Source: Haemaphysalis longicornis (taxonomy: Eukaryota > Arthropoda > Arachnida > Ixodida > Ixodidae). From it: DNA of 64,000 nt. This document shows, one piece after another, positions 11,791-23,409 of the stretch (the stretch's first letter is position 1; every line of letters begins with the position of its first letter). The stretch covers positions 15,599,811 through 15,663,810 of the forward strand of contig CM023449.1 in the NCBI GenBank assembly GCA_013339765.2, written 5' to 3'. The position numbers were made by a program, and so were the translations under genes. The notes below the pieces were generated by a model. The model had not been told where the DNA came from. It did not search any database and was given only the letters and a program-made list of their open reading frames with translations.

Positions 11791-11899
11791 TAACTACGGT
11801 ATACTGTGTTTTTACTTTAGCCATTGCCGATTCCACATCTTCTTTTCTATGAAGAGGTGGAATCCACATCTTCACTACCACAACCACTACCACTAGCTG

Positions 11900-13534
11900 G
11901 CCGTCATGGCTAAAATACAGTTACGCATTTAGGTTATAATGTTCATAAAGCGGAAAATTCGACGGACGAAAAAAGCAAGTACTCCGGAGCGGTATTACTT
12001 GTTTCTAGCTCCACTACAGAACGAGTTGTCGGGCGCGCGACGATTAGTATTTGCACATTGCACTCACACCACCACCGAGACAGGCCTTGCCCGGGCCCGC
12101 TGTCAAAAAGGCGAAACCCAGCCCAGGCCACCGATAGCAGTGTCATCCAGTTCGTGCCTGGCTTTCGGGTAAAACCGAGGCCCAACAGCGGTCTACTGCA
12201 TCCTATGAATGCGCTAAACGTGGTAAAGCCAACGCGGACACACCACCACAGGTGAAAGCGTTAGGCGGAGGTGCGGCACACCACAGTTGCTGTATTACTT
12301 CTTGGAACTAGTGGCGTTACAATCCGCTGCTGAGGGCGCTAGAAAGAAAATTAACTTTTACTTGCACCCGTCTAAAATGACGAGGGAGAGGGCATTAGCC
12401 TAGACCCCCGTTCGCCCCCTAACCGTCGGCCGGAATCCCTTGGGATTCGGCGGCGGTCAGGGCGCTAAAAATTCAGCCGTTCCCGCGCGAGGGTTGCACT
12501 CCCCATTTCGCCCTCAGACCATGGAATGGATCCCTTTGATTGTGATGTGCACCTCAACGAAAGGTTACAATTAACGCATTCAGCCTGCTTTCGACGGTAC
12601 GGAACACACTTCTTTACAAAGGTTAGTTAAAAATAACTTCCGTGCGTAGAAACCTGGGTGCATGTTAGCTATCCTTAACAGGCCGAGCTCATTCCACAGC
12701 TCTGCACTGCAGCGCCGAAAACCCGAATTCCAAATACACCATTATGGTATGCTAGCCCTAGACATATGTTGAAAATGGAGACACGTATCATTGGGACAAA
12801 TAAAAGTGCAACTGACCAAAATACTTCGATCAGGCATAGTGGTTGAATGTTCTCTTAAAATTTTAATATTGCAAAAAGGTTCGGGACTATGTTTTATGCT
12901 GAACTATGTGGAACGTGTTCACCGGGAGCCCACCATCAGTAGCTCGTTTCCGCTTGGCTATGCAGAATAGGAATGTGTAAATGGTCGCGCTTTTGTTCTG
13001 GAGCACGCTACCTCCTGCAGAAAAATGGTGTGTGGAACTTTTAATTGCACGTAGTGTGAAGCTTTGTGGAGCCCTCTCAATGCGTCGCCCGGGCGACAAA
13101 ACTCCGAGCATTTGCTTGCACGTTGAGCGTTCATAACTGCTGATCGCATGGCATGTCTCTCTCTGCATGGTGTGAATGTAAATCCTCCTCTGTAGAGGCC
13201 CTCAAGGTATGAAAAAAACAAACAGATACGTTCACGTCACGTTTTGCATGCGGAGACGTGCTGGCAAATTGCGTTGTAAATTGTATTTGTAATTGGCGTC
13301 TTTATGAAGACCGTAGGCGTAGAAGTATATAATTGTTCACTTGGACTGGGAAACCCGCTGGGATGGTGGCACCAAGTCGTGCGGACGTGGGTGGGTTGGT
13401 GCGTTCCCTGCACTGAAAAGAATATATGAGAACTTAAGGGGGTGGGCGGAAGAGCGTATGTGGAAGGGAAGAAAGGGGATTTGTTCAGAAGGACAGCCGC
13501 TCTTCCGTCTTTGAAAATGCACAAACAACTTCTC
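11900..13534. other. No gene recognised
   Basis: Frames here are short and motif-free. There is a small imperfect hairpin around 12430-12455 and nothing else I can support. Confidence 0.35.
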
Positions 13535-14432
13535 TTAAAGGGGCCATGAAGACAAATTGCAAGTTTGGTTGCTTCGAAAGATTGTCTGTTTAAAATAAAC
13601 TGACGCCATTTTTTAACGCAAAGTTCACTGAACTAAGCTGCATTAATACGAAGAAAGAGAATGGCCATGCGACCCGCTAGCTCATTTCCCGCAATATAAC
13701 CTATGACGTATCACGGACCGCTGGGCGATTGGCATAGGCCAACAAAAGCAAACGAAAGTTAGACGGGGCTTAAAAGCTTGCAAAACAAGTTATTTGCACA
13801 AAATTTAATGTATATTGCTTTTTATAGCCGTAGGAATGGAGGGGGGTGGTAAGCAATGGAAGTTACGAACGCACACGTAAACATAGAAGCACTAGTGCGT
13901 GCTGCGTGTACTGCTGCCGTTGTTATAGCAGCGCGGCAGTCTGGCGCTTTGGGATTGTCTCGCACGACGCTGGCCAATTTGCATAAACGACATTGTCTTA
14001 CATGACCCTGTTTGTCGACCATACCCAATTTTTCACGAAACGATTACTATAAACAGTAACAAGAATAAGCCAGGTGCACATTGGTCAAAAACAAATCGAG
14101 TGGGGACAGCGGGCCTGAGCGGCATCGTGGCGCCATCTAGAGGACGGACAACAGTAAACGAAGCAACGAAAGACATTTCGTCGTCCGCTGCCATCGCAGC
14201 CAACGTACTTAACATTCCTTGGAAATACCGGCCCTGGATACGTCGCCGTTAACCTCAAGAAACAGGCGATTTAGAGTGAGAATTGAAATTTCCGCTTACA
14301 TTGAGTAATCTCTCAGTGAGTAAAGCATCGTTTGCTGCTGGCGGAGCGCAGGGGGGGGGGGAGGGGTACACTATAGAACACCAAATCTATGATATAAAAT
14401 AAACGTGTACTTCGCCAGCATGGCCCTTTTAA
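13535..14432. mobile_element. Candidate non-autonomous TTAA-flanked DNA transposon
   Basis: The left end is TTAA followed by AGGGGCCATG (13535-13548). The right end is the inverted form, CATGGCCCTT followed by TTAA (14419-14432). TTAA duplications with short inverted repeats are the signature of piggyBac and Kolobok elements. The ~890-bp interior has no transposase. It contains a G-run at 14350-14359 and a GGCGCCATCT word at about 14128. The inverted ends are short and one base differs, so chance similarity is not excluded. Confidence 0.5.
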
Positions 14433-15039
14433 ACAATAGTGATCAGGTTCCCTACCACATCAAGACGTAAGGTTTGTTGGAGTTTTGGTTTCCGTCTGAC
14501 GCTTTGCAGGGGCGTGGAAGTTCAGGCAGAAGTGTAGCTCACGTAAGCGGGAGATATATTAGTGCCCCCTTATATGGCCGGCTGTCGATTCACGCACAAC
14601 CCGCGGCAAAAATGAGGGATAATGGTCGCAATCGCCTGCGCGAGCTGACCATTTTCGCGAAGTGGTGGGTTTTTAGATGTTGTCGTTTCGTGGACGCACT
14701 CCGTTCGATCTATATTGTTTACAGAAGTAGCGTTTATGGTACGTTTGCTGATGCGTGAATGGGTGCCACAATGGGTATCGAGGGAGTGTTGTTATGGGCT
14801 TCAGGCATTGTGCATGACGGAGCTGTAAAACAACCACCGTGCATATTACTTGAGAGGCTGTGAAAGGAATGTGGAGGGTTCCAAGCTTCATTAGACCAAA
14901 AGGGTAACTGGCCTCGCAGACCTCTGCCCAGAATCGCTACAACTTGAAAAGAAATGCTTTCCGCGAATGGCGAAACGTTAATAAAAAGTAATGTGACTTC
15001 CAGCAACCCTCCTTCCTAAAATAGAAATGCGTAATTGCT
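14433..15039. other. No gene recognised
   Basis: The frames at 14474-14758 (+) and 14673-15006 (-) have no recognisable domain. Confidence 0.35.
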
Positions 15040-15480
15040 AAACGTTATTGCCTTCGGGGCCCCTGCCGACACTTTTATTACCATTTAATCCTTCGCGTCA
15101 AGAAATATTTACTACACGTGTGTGCTCTTTCGCGATTACCCAGTTTCGTCATTATCTAGAGCTAGTATCGGGGCTCAACCCGGCCTCGGTCTGCAACTTT
15201 CCCAACGGGCTTTCAAGGGAAACCACTATATCGAGCTGTACTTGAGATCCTTATTTCGCTTGTGTTTGCAGCAGGAAGGAATAGCAGGTCTCCGTCTACG
15301 TATTAGTGAAGGGGCTACGCAATGCTGAAACTACCACCTGGGGTTTTAGTGCGAAATGAATTATACACAGTACTGGGGAAGAAAAAGGGCATTTCCTCGC
15401 ACTAATCAATTACACGGGTTTACCGGGAGTGGGATATATTATAGGGACGACAGATGTGGCAGTATACTCCGCCATTGTCC
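15040..15480 (+). repeat. Ancient dispersed repeat, paired with 8935-9385
   Basis: This is the second copy of the low-identity family described at 8935. The matching blocks keep the same order. Nothing in it looks coding. Confidence 0.4.
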
Positions 15481-17824
15481 AGCTCGGATGACGGCTAAAC
15501 CGGAACGCGTGAGTGATTATTTGGCTTCTTCTTTATTTGTGCGCGTTTGGAGATGTGCAAACTCGAACGTTTTTCGGAGCGAGTAGGTTCTTCGCAGCGC
15601 CGAACGATGTGGAGGCTCTTAGAAGACGTTACTCTGCGGTCTCTGCCTCCGCCGCGTTTACCCCTAACACCCTTCCTACCCCCTCCCTATCTCCCAACTT
15701 TATCCATTTGTTTTTTCTTCTTTATGCCTATCTATAAACCCTCCTGTTTGTTGAATAATTGCGAACATTTGGCCAACAACGAAGGTTGGGCTAGTTTCAA
15801 CTCAGAGGAAAGTTAAAAGCACACATTAACCGAGGACGGAAGGCAGGAACACAAACAAGCGCTTGCTTTTAACTGCAATGTTTATAGACACACGCACTTA
15901 TACAAGTCCAAACGGAAGATTACATGCTCACGAAGCCAATTACCACACACTAATTCTGATGCTGGGTGGCAAACTTTTGGGCGACGCAAATGTTATCATC
16001 TAGACTGAAATTGACTGGCACTAGTTCAGTATCATTGTACGATCGGTGACTGCCACATTTATTTGAATGAGTAGGAAGGCTGGTGCTCCTGCATTTTTTT
16101 ACGACGCGAGATGCCTTTTCAAGCGTACATCTAAAAATAGTTATTCCGTCTTACCCGCACATACAAACGCGCGTGACAGGGGTATTCTACATACCAAACC
16201 AATCCACACCGAACGAAAGGCGAGGATTAAAGTAGGCAACCTGTGTCGCGTGGTTAAACATGAAGATCGACTAAGGAGGGGAACCACACGTGCGGCGTGG
16301 ACAATGCGCTGTCCATCGGCTGGTCCACCCATTTTATTCCTTATCAACCCCAGCAACTGAGTAATATTTCTACTCATTGTTATAATCGCGCCTCTTGGTA
16401 CACTTTAATCGGGAATTACGGGACTCGGCCGGGTGCGATTCCTGGCCGGCAGACTTACACTGACACTTCCAACGCTAAAGTGGCCGCGTTGCATATGGTG
16501 CATGGTGTGCTCCTTCTTTACGGGCATTTTTCTCTGTGCTGGAGCCGAAATTCACGAGAATCTCTTCCGCTTCAATGCAGGGTCGTATGCGGATACTACC
16601 CGGTCTTTCGGATACAGTCTTTAGTTCTGTTTCACCGAAGCAGCATGTACAGAGTTTCGCTTATGCTGGTGTAAAAAGTAATCACATGTATTTCAGACAT
16701 AGGCCTCGGAGACGCAGACAAGGAAATTATTTAGCGGGAAAGGAACAGGATTGAGCACTTAACAAGGATGTCGTGACCCGAGGCTGTCGGTGAGCGTTCA
16801 GCAAGAGATGGATGCCTGAGCTGGCGTTTTGGGTCTAAAGGCTATTCGGATATCGGTTCCCCGATGTTTCCGGGTGGTTTCTATATCGTGAAGTGACATC
16901 TGTTCTAGTGAACGCAGTGCGTTTCTTGTGGTGGCAACCTAAACAGGGGCGGTTGATGCCGGAAAGCTGCCCGTCGGCCACGGAAGCTGAGCCCTTGAAG
17001 ACACAAAGCACTCAAAGGGAAGAAGCATTTGCTGACTTCCTGCCCTCAGAGCCACTAATGGTCGCGTCGCTGACCGAGCAGTAGCGCACAGAGCGGAAGA
17101 ACTCGCAGGGCAAGGAAATCGCGTACATTACAGCAGCAGAAACAGGGGGTGGTGTGTTTTATTTTTATAAGCGTTTGCATAACGTGCGCCCGTCCTACTT
17201 CACATTCAGGCATATGTACGTTACAGTCGTGAGTGCGCGTCGGAAAGTGCTGTGGGATTGAGAGCTAGCGACGGGGAAAGCTCGCAAACAGTAATTTAGG
17301 GAACAGCTGTTTCCGCCGCTACATTCCGCTAAAGCGCGTACACCACACAAGCGTACAAGCAAGATAAACCAAAAACGCTAGTGCAGATGGCAGAAAAAAA
17401 ACGACTGATGGTTCATTGCGACGGATAAGGGCAGAGGGTGATATGGCATATCTCCTCGCCTTCCTCAGGATGCCACACCATCTGTGTGAACACACAGGAG
17501 CAGTAAGATCTCCGTCCACTGACTGGGTGACGAGCCGCCGCGGTCGTTGGTCACGTATCAACTGGGGTGAGGTGAAAGCGAATAATTTGACGTTTTAACT
17601 GCAGAGCACTTGAGCGGCTTGACTTGCCGTCTTAGCTCGCTCGCTGGACCCAAGCTAGAGCCACACGGCGTTCCGTCGTAGCGGCTGTCGTCGCGTCGTA
17701 ACCGAAAGGCTTCGGAAGTCAAGCGGTTTATATAGTCATAAGCGTTCGAAACTCGTGAACCGCCGGCGCTTGTCATATATCTCACCCGTTGTTCAGCGCA
17801 AAGGAAACTGTAGGTGCATTTGAG
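15481..17824. other. No gene recognised
   Basis: No domain, tRNA-like structure or terminal repeat was identified. The 16297-16674 frame (+) has no family motif. Confidence 0.35.
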
Positions 17825-18030
17825 GCAAAATCATCATCATCAACAACATCGTTATCATCATCATCACCAGCAGCAGCCTATCTACGCCCACTGCAGGGCA
17901 AAGGCCTCTCCCATTAATCTCCAATTACCCCGGTCCCATGCTAACACGTACCAATTTATCCCCGCAAACTTATTGATCTCATCTGCCCTTCTAACGTTCT
18001 GTCACCCCTGCCACGCTTGCCTTCTCTAGG
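17825..18030 (-). mobile_element. 5'-truncated copy of the RTE-like LINE 3' end
   Basis: On the minus strand this begins with the CTAGAGAAGGCAAGCG region also seen at 9555-9570. It runs through the CCTTTGCCCTGCAGT motif shared with 9428-9440 and ends in a (GAT)n-rich tail at 17825-17870. It is collinear with the last ~180 bp of the larger copy at 9400-11893. This is the usual product of incomplete target-primed reverse transcription. Confidence 0.75.
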
Positions 18031-19519
18031 GAAAATATACGTAATTAAGCGGCAGCGCCCGCGTTCTTTTAGTAAAAGCAAGCACAAAAAGGACAGAACT
18101 CCCGCTGGCGCAGTTGGGAAACGATAGCGCAACTGGAACACGGACACAAAGGAAGAGATGCAGACACACACGAGCAGGGGGAGCGCGAGCACTGCCAAGG
18201 CGGGAAATTTTAATTGAATTGGGTGGTAGCAGTGAGCCTATAACGGTGCTACAGCCCATTATGGCGAATCACTGCTCTGCACTTGCGACATCTTTCAGAT
18301 TGAGTGAAATGGCTCCAATTTTTTTTCTCTGTGCACCGCTTTCCATGTACAGTCATGGAAAAAGGAAACGCGAACACGAAAATGTGAACCAGGACAAATA
18401 AAAAGCGGTATTTCTTTACATGCAGGTGAAATGTACGTGTGGCTTAATTACGGTAACAATGCTGGGAAATGTGGCTTTCCAAACATACCAGTAGCCTGCC
18501 GTTATTCGATGTCCACGAGCAGTACTTTTCAATTTTGCGTGTGCTGGTTCATATTTCCGTGTGCGCATTTCGTTTGTCCATGACTGTACGTTTCGCGTTC
18601 GCGTTTTTCGTGAACATGCGTACTGCAGACGCATGTACGTCCAGGTCAAGAAGACTTGTTGCCTGTCTGGTGAAGCATGCGCATAATCGGCATACTGAAG
18701 TGAACGTTCAAACCTCATTCCCGGCTGTGCTTACCTACTGCAGTATAAAACTGGATAGTCCACAGCTGTTTCTCAAATTACGTCAGCAGTTGTGCAATTT
18801 TATTCGTGAGAAAGCAGGAATAGGAGTGCCACAATACTGATTTATTGAAACTACTGCAGATTGGTACGTTGTCGTGCCGTGAATCTTGTTGTGAGGCTTG
18901 CCATAGGGGAAGGATACAGGGCTTTCCTTGTCCTGGCGTGGACTCTCTACATGTACGCAGTACGTGCAACCGGTACAAGCAGCCTACGCTGCGGAAATAC
19001 CGTTACGTGTTGGTAGTCAGGAATGCGCATACGTGTCGACCCGGGGTCACGGCGGCAAACAGAGAAGCGGAGAGCTGGGAGGCGCTTTAACATGCACATA
19101 AAGAATACGTAATTGGCGTTCTTCGAAGGTCAGTCGTAAAAATGTTTACCGAGATTTAATAAACTTGTTTTAGACATTGCCCAAAAAGAATACTATAAGC
19201 ATTTTGTCAACATTTTATAGAATATTTTTATTGAGTTTGCTTTACAGATTGACCACCGCGTTCTAATTAAAAGTCTATAGAGCCAAGTCAATAGATCTTA
19301 TCGGTTCTGAATGTAGCTTCTTATGAGTTTCGTATGGGGTTTATATAAAAAAAAATCACTAAGCTTTTTATGCAATTCTTACTGAGTATAGTCGCAACAC
19401 CCTGTCGCGTTTGAGTCAGGATTGAATACAGTTTTGAACTATTTTTATAAAATTTATGGCAATTAATTTCAGATAAAATTCTTACTCGGTTCTCGGGTTT
19501 CAATTTCCAATTCTATGTA
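18031..19519. other. No gene recognised; A/T-rich toward the end
   Basis: 18040-18200 contains purine-rich text (AAAAAGGACAG..., GGACACAAAGGAAGAGATG) resembling the palindrome arm at 60183 in style but not alignable base by base. The rest shows no motif. Confidence 0.3.
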
Positions 19520-19522
19520 ATT

Positions 19523-20165
19523 ATGCAAACTGAGACCTGGTACAAACAGCATGACGATGTGCTTAAGGTAGCTGGCTACAACATACATCATTTAAATCGG
19601 CTGAATAAACAGGGTGGTGGTGTAGTTCCTATGACAAGAAAAACTCTATGTTGCAGTGAAACAGCCCAATTTTCGAAAGTAACGTACGATTTCGAGGTAT
19701 TAACTGTGCGTTGTGATACCCACATTTATTCCTTCATATACCGACCCCCTCGCGGGAGTACGTCGGCCTTCTTAGCGTTCCTAGGTGAGTTCCTTGGCTG
19801 GGTACATGACAATGGTCTAACTCCGGTACTGGGAGGTGACATTAATATTGACATGCTTGATCGTTCACCATTGCGCTCGGATGTTATGTTAACTCTCGAG
19901 TCACATGGGTTCATGAATACCACTAGCCACTCCCACGCGCTTTCAAAGTCGCTCTGCGACGCTAATAGACGTCTTTATCCCAAACACTAACCCTTGCAAA
20001 GCAGTTTCGGGAGTGATTGCCATGAACATTAGCGATCACCTACCCGTTTTTCTTATGTTGGAAAAGACGGTAGCATCAAAACCGGCAAAACGAAGCCCTA
20101 GCGTTGCATTTCAGGACGTAAACCTGAACACTTTAGAACTATTCTGGAAAGACCTCTCCTTAATA
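19523..20165 (+). pseudogene. CR1/L2-like LINE endonuclease
   Basis: The frame opens with the ETW motif (QTETWY) that includes the catalytic Glu of APE-type endonucleases. It continues through a GGGV loop, YRPP, GGDINID (family GDFN/GDIN) and, after a frameshift near 19950, ISDHLPVF (the SDH motif). It would nick genomic DNA to start retrotransposition. The conserved residues survive, but the frame break and the missing RT downstream make it inactive. Confidence 0.8.
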
Positions 20166-20167
20166 AA

Positions 20168-20803
20168 TTGGAACCATTGATTGGAACAACGGCTCTGCTT
20201 TTTAGATCTAAAAATAAAACTGGACACGTAAATGCCGAGATATTGATTGGTACCACTGCTGTGCAACTTGTTCCTTCAGTAAAAAGCCTTGGCATAATTT
20301 TCGATGAACACTTATCTTGGAGTGAATACGTCGATATCGTTGCTAACAAAACTGCACGTGTCGGTGGCATCCTTTCAAGACTGCGCTTCTTCCGACTAGC
20401 ATAAATTTATTATATACAACTCCCTCTTTCTTTCGCATATCAAATACAGCTTTTTGGTCTGGGTATCACAACCATGACTAATACTTCCAAACTTCACCTA
20501 CTACAAAAGAAAGCTGTCCGTGCCATTTTGAATTCGCGATGTGATGCTCACACCGGACTAATTTTCCAGCAATCACGTGTCCGTGAATTTTACTTTGTAT
20601 ATAATGACAAATTGCTCATGCGCTATCACACCAATACAAGACGAAATAACAATTTCCTCGAGGCACTATCCAATCTCACACAGAACTGTCTTACCCACAA
20701 CACCCGCCAGCCGGAAGCATGGTTCATTCCTCAAGTCCCTACAAATTACGGACGAGAACTGTTGGTTTACGCGCTACAATCATTGCTCAACTCATCCTAT
20801 TAG
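20168..20803 (+). pseudogene. Same LINE: RT thumb and C-terminal region, RT palm deleted
   Basis: Directly after the endonuclease the frame reads LFRSKNKTG, then VKSLGIIFDEHLSW and a KTARVGGILSRLRFF segment. A new frame at 20474-20803 gives KLHLLQKKAVRAI and the terminal helical region ending NYGRELLVY. These belong downstream of RT motif C, so the whole finger and palm region (roughly 1 kb in such elements) is absent. The join lies near 20176, where ATTGATTGGAACAACGGCT is nearly repeated at 20243 (ATTGATTGGTACCACTGCT). Confidence 0.75.
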
Positions 20804-20935
20804 TAAATTCTTGCATCTCATTTTTTTTTGTTTTTCCTATGCTAGAAAAAAATGCCGATGATGCCTAGTTCTTGCAGGAGTGCGTACGCGTGTCTTTATA
20901 TGGATGTCTATACACAGACATGTTTATGTATGTAT

Positions 20936-20968
20936 GCGTATATATATATATATATATTATATATATAA
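20936..20968. repeat. (TA)n microsatellite
   Basis: An almost pure TA dinucleotide run lies just after the LINE 3' region. Confidence 0.8.
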
Positions 20969-21052
20969 GAAATAATAAGGGTTGGCAGTCAAGAAAACCT
21001 CGGAAAGAAATAAATGATTTGGAAAGTTTGAAAGAAAGTGGAGAAAAAAATG

Positions 21053-21128
21053 TCCTCCGGGTGGGATCAGAACCCACGACCTCCAGAATACCGGTCTGGT
21101 GCGATGACCACTACGCTACCGGCGGGGC
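21053..21128 (-). tRNA. tRNA-Thr-like sequence, probably a SINE head or pseudogene
   Basis: On the minus strand there is a GCCCCGC acceptor 5' side and a D-arm with A box TAGCGTAGTGG. The anticodon stem CCAGA/TCTGG encloses a loop with GGT (Thr), and the T-arm is GTGGG/CCCAC around TTCTGAT. The 3' acceptor strand (CCGGAGG) does not pair with the 5' strand and no clean terminator follows. It is therefore more likely a tRNA-derived SINE head or pseudogene than a working tRNA. Confidence 0.5.
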
Positions 21129-21256
21129 TAATTTTCCGTCCACTTTCTGGGGTATTTATGCCAATGTAATCTTTTTCCTGTGCTTGGGGGTGGTACCCAG
21201 TGCCACTACGACTTTTCACGGTGAAGGGGACCTTCTTTTTAATCCTCTTCTTTTTT

Positions 21257-21625
21257 TTAGCCTTCTTTTTTTAAATTTTCTGGAATGAAGAAAAATAACT
21301 TTTTATTGCTACACATTGTTGACAGTGTCCTAAATAGGAATTTAACAGTTGCAGTGGGAAGCCGCGAATGCCATATAACTGAATTTTTTAGCAGTGTTTG
21401 ATGATGAATGCGGTCGAAAGCCTTTGAAAAGTCAATGAATACTCTAAACAAAATTTTTTTTTCGAAAGCTTACAGTATGATTTCTTTTTGGGCTAACAAA
21501 GCGGTTGCTGTTGACCTTCCCCTAAGGAAGCCGTATTGGGAGGACGTAATAATGCGTGCTTACGTGAAAAATCTGCTATCCTGTTGTATATAATTTTTTC
21601 TAGGCCCTTTGAAGAAATTGGAAGA

Positions 21626-21708
<83 letters not shown>

Positions 21709-22110
21709 TGATTGATTGATTGATTGATTGATTGATCTGTAGGGTTTAACGCGCCGACGCAACGCAGGCGATGAGGCGCGCCGTAGTGGAGGGCCCGGAT
21801 AATTTTTGACCACCTGGGGATCTTTAACGTGTTTCGAAATCTCGTACACACGGGCGTTTTTGCTTTTAGCCTCCATCAGAAAAGCGGCCACCGCGGACGG
21901 GAATCGAACCCGCGATATCGTGCCCAGCAGCGCAACGTCTTAGCCACTCAGCCACCGCGGTGGGTAATTGGAAGAATGGAGAGAGGTCCTTAATTTGACA
22001 TGTGGTCCTTATTTCCACCTTTGAACAACAAGATAACTTTCGAATTTTGCATGCGTTTAGGAAAAATGCCTGTAGACAGAGAAAGGTTATACACATCAGC
22101 AAGCACATGT
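21257..22110 (-). pseudogene. LINE reverse transcriptase fragment interrupted by a SINE
   Basis: On the minus strand the piece upstream of the SINE carries CSK-then-KDLSP text (family NKDHxSNYRPLSILP). The piece after it carries KGLEKIIYNRIADF and, after frame breaks, palm motif A as VFIDFSKAFDRIHHQTLL. It stops before motif B. This is the finger-to-motif-A part of a CR1/L2-like RT. The SINE at 21628 sits inside it. The same RT portion is what the plus-strand LINE at 19523-20803 lacks. Confidence 0.75.
21628..21965 (-). mobile_element. tRNA-derived SINE, copy 3, with expanded (GATT)n tail
   Basis: This is a full-length minus-strand copy of the family at 881. The A/B-box head is at the 21900-21965 end and the tail points to 21628. 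The tail has expanded to about 110 bp of GATT/ATTG repeats (21628-21736). The duplication AATTGGAAGAAT at 21616-21627 and 21966-21977 is perfect. The insertion splits a LINE RT fragment. Confidence 0.9.
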
Positions 22111-22167
22111 GCTATGACCTTTATAACAGGTGTGATCGGCGTAATTTGTATGTTGTCAACGTCACGA

Positions 22168-22232
22168 CCAGACTTCCGTGGGTGGGCAAACTAGCGTGAG
22201 TGACCAAACTACCAGTCTTCCGTGGGTGGGCA
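22168..22232 (+). repeat. Short direct duplication, CTTCCGTGGGTGGGCAA
   Basis: CCAGACTTCCGTGGGTGGGCAA-like text occurs twice, 42-43 bp apart, immediately before the longer tandem repeat. Confidence 0.6.
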
Positions 22233-22700
22233 ATAGAAAGGCAATGCAGAGTCTAGTGAAACTCAATGTAATGAAGGCAATGAGGTGCTTGCTGCGGGTT
22301 CGTAATAAGTTTATTGCCTGTCTAATGACCAGAGTCCACACATTAGGAGTTCGATCACCCCCATAGAAAGGCAATACAGAGTCTGTTAAAACTCAATCTG
22401 GTAAAGGCAATAAAAGGCATATTGTATTTTGGCATTAAACATTCATTGATTTTGTATTAACCGCAGTTTTTAAGATGGGAGATTTGGTTCACTCTATAGA
22501 AAAGCATTATGAAGTGTATTAAAATTCGATGTCCTTTAGGCAATAAATGTTGGTTGAGTCTGTGCAATAAAAAGTTGGGTGACTTTCTAACGAGCACAGT
22601 CTATAAGCGATGAGTTTTAATCGACTTTTTATTGACTCTATAGAAACACAATAGGGGTCTATTAAAACTCAACGTCCGTTTTCATGACGGTTGGAGTAAT
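22233..22700 (+). repeat. Divergent ~135-bp tandem repeat, four units
   Basis: Each unit opens with ATAGAAA(G)GCAATxC, followed about 20 bp later by a TCTATTAAAACTCAA-like block. Later in each of the first three units comes GGCAAT. Units start at 22233, 22363, 22496 and 22639, so the period is 130-143 bp. Divergence is high but the order of blocks is kept. It lies 0.7 kb upstream of the receptor gene. Confidence 0.6.
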
Positions 22701-23409
22701 TGGATAGACATATATATTATGCCGTCGGAAAGATAACACTTTCTACGTACTGCTGAATGCCGTACATAAGGAATCACTCTGCCTATTCTTCACGAACGAA
22801 AAAGACAGACGAGTAAACTAATGTTTGTATTCCGTTTCTTCTTATCGCAGGTTTCTGGTTTGACGAGAAGCGAAGGAAAACGGCACGCTCCACGGCCATT
22901 CTTGCCTGCATCGAATTATTGCCTGCGCATGCTTCAGACAGAACACTGCTAATGCAGAGCGGCATCCAGAAAGCACCCTAACCGAAACTAGTCGCCCCCT
23001 TAGAGATAAGTGGCCACAGCAGCGTCACTACCGGCCTTAACCCGGAGAATTCATGTCTGGTTATATCAGAATTTAAGCTCATCAAGATACGCCTGACTTC
23101 GTCTTTCAACGTCAAGGTTTTGCAACTTTCGTGTTAGGTGGCTTCTGAGTTGCAAAGTGGAGCGTTTCAGTGCGAGCCAAACAAACGGAAGACAGTTCGC
23201 GCCGAAGTGCAGCAACAACGTAAATGAAGCATTGCAGTTTCATAAAAATGGGCAACTGCCAATGCAACTGCGTGTCAACAACGAATCTGTCTGATAGGGG
23301 ATAGTCCAGTAAAGCATGTGCCCACTCGAACGCGGCGTATTCTGTGACAACCATCCCCATTTTACCGAATAATTTAGATCTTCTCTGCGCCAACCGAAAC
23401 CATCCTCGA

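Larger units (their letters stand above)
9400..11893 (-). mobile_element. Nearly complete RTE-like non-LTR retrotransposon (broken)
   Basis: On the minus strand, in order, there is a degraded endonuclease, a reverse transcriptase and a C-terminal segment. Together they make one LINE whose 5' end (N-terminal endonuclease) is missing or unrecognisable. The 3' end runs out in an ATG/ATC-rich tail near 9395-9420. A second, 3'-truncated copy of the same family is at 17825-18030. The endonuclease resembles the CFDP2-like sequences widespread in arthropod annotations. At least three frame breaks make it inactive. Confidence 0.8.

Noticed and set aside
12425..12460. GC-rich imperfect hairpin near CCGGAATCCCTTGGGATTCGG
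   Set aside because: Short stem with a bulge, no duplicated partner or context; not distinguishable from chance.
18040..18200. Possible Penelope long-terminal-repeat-like segment with hammerhead ribozyme
   Set aside because: I found no CTGATGA/GAAA hammerhead core or boundary; only purine-rich resemblance to 60183.
21053..21128. Functional tRNA-Thr gene
   Set aside because: The acceptor stem does not pair and no terminator follows; more likely a SINE head or pseudogene.
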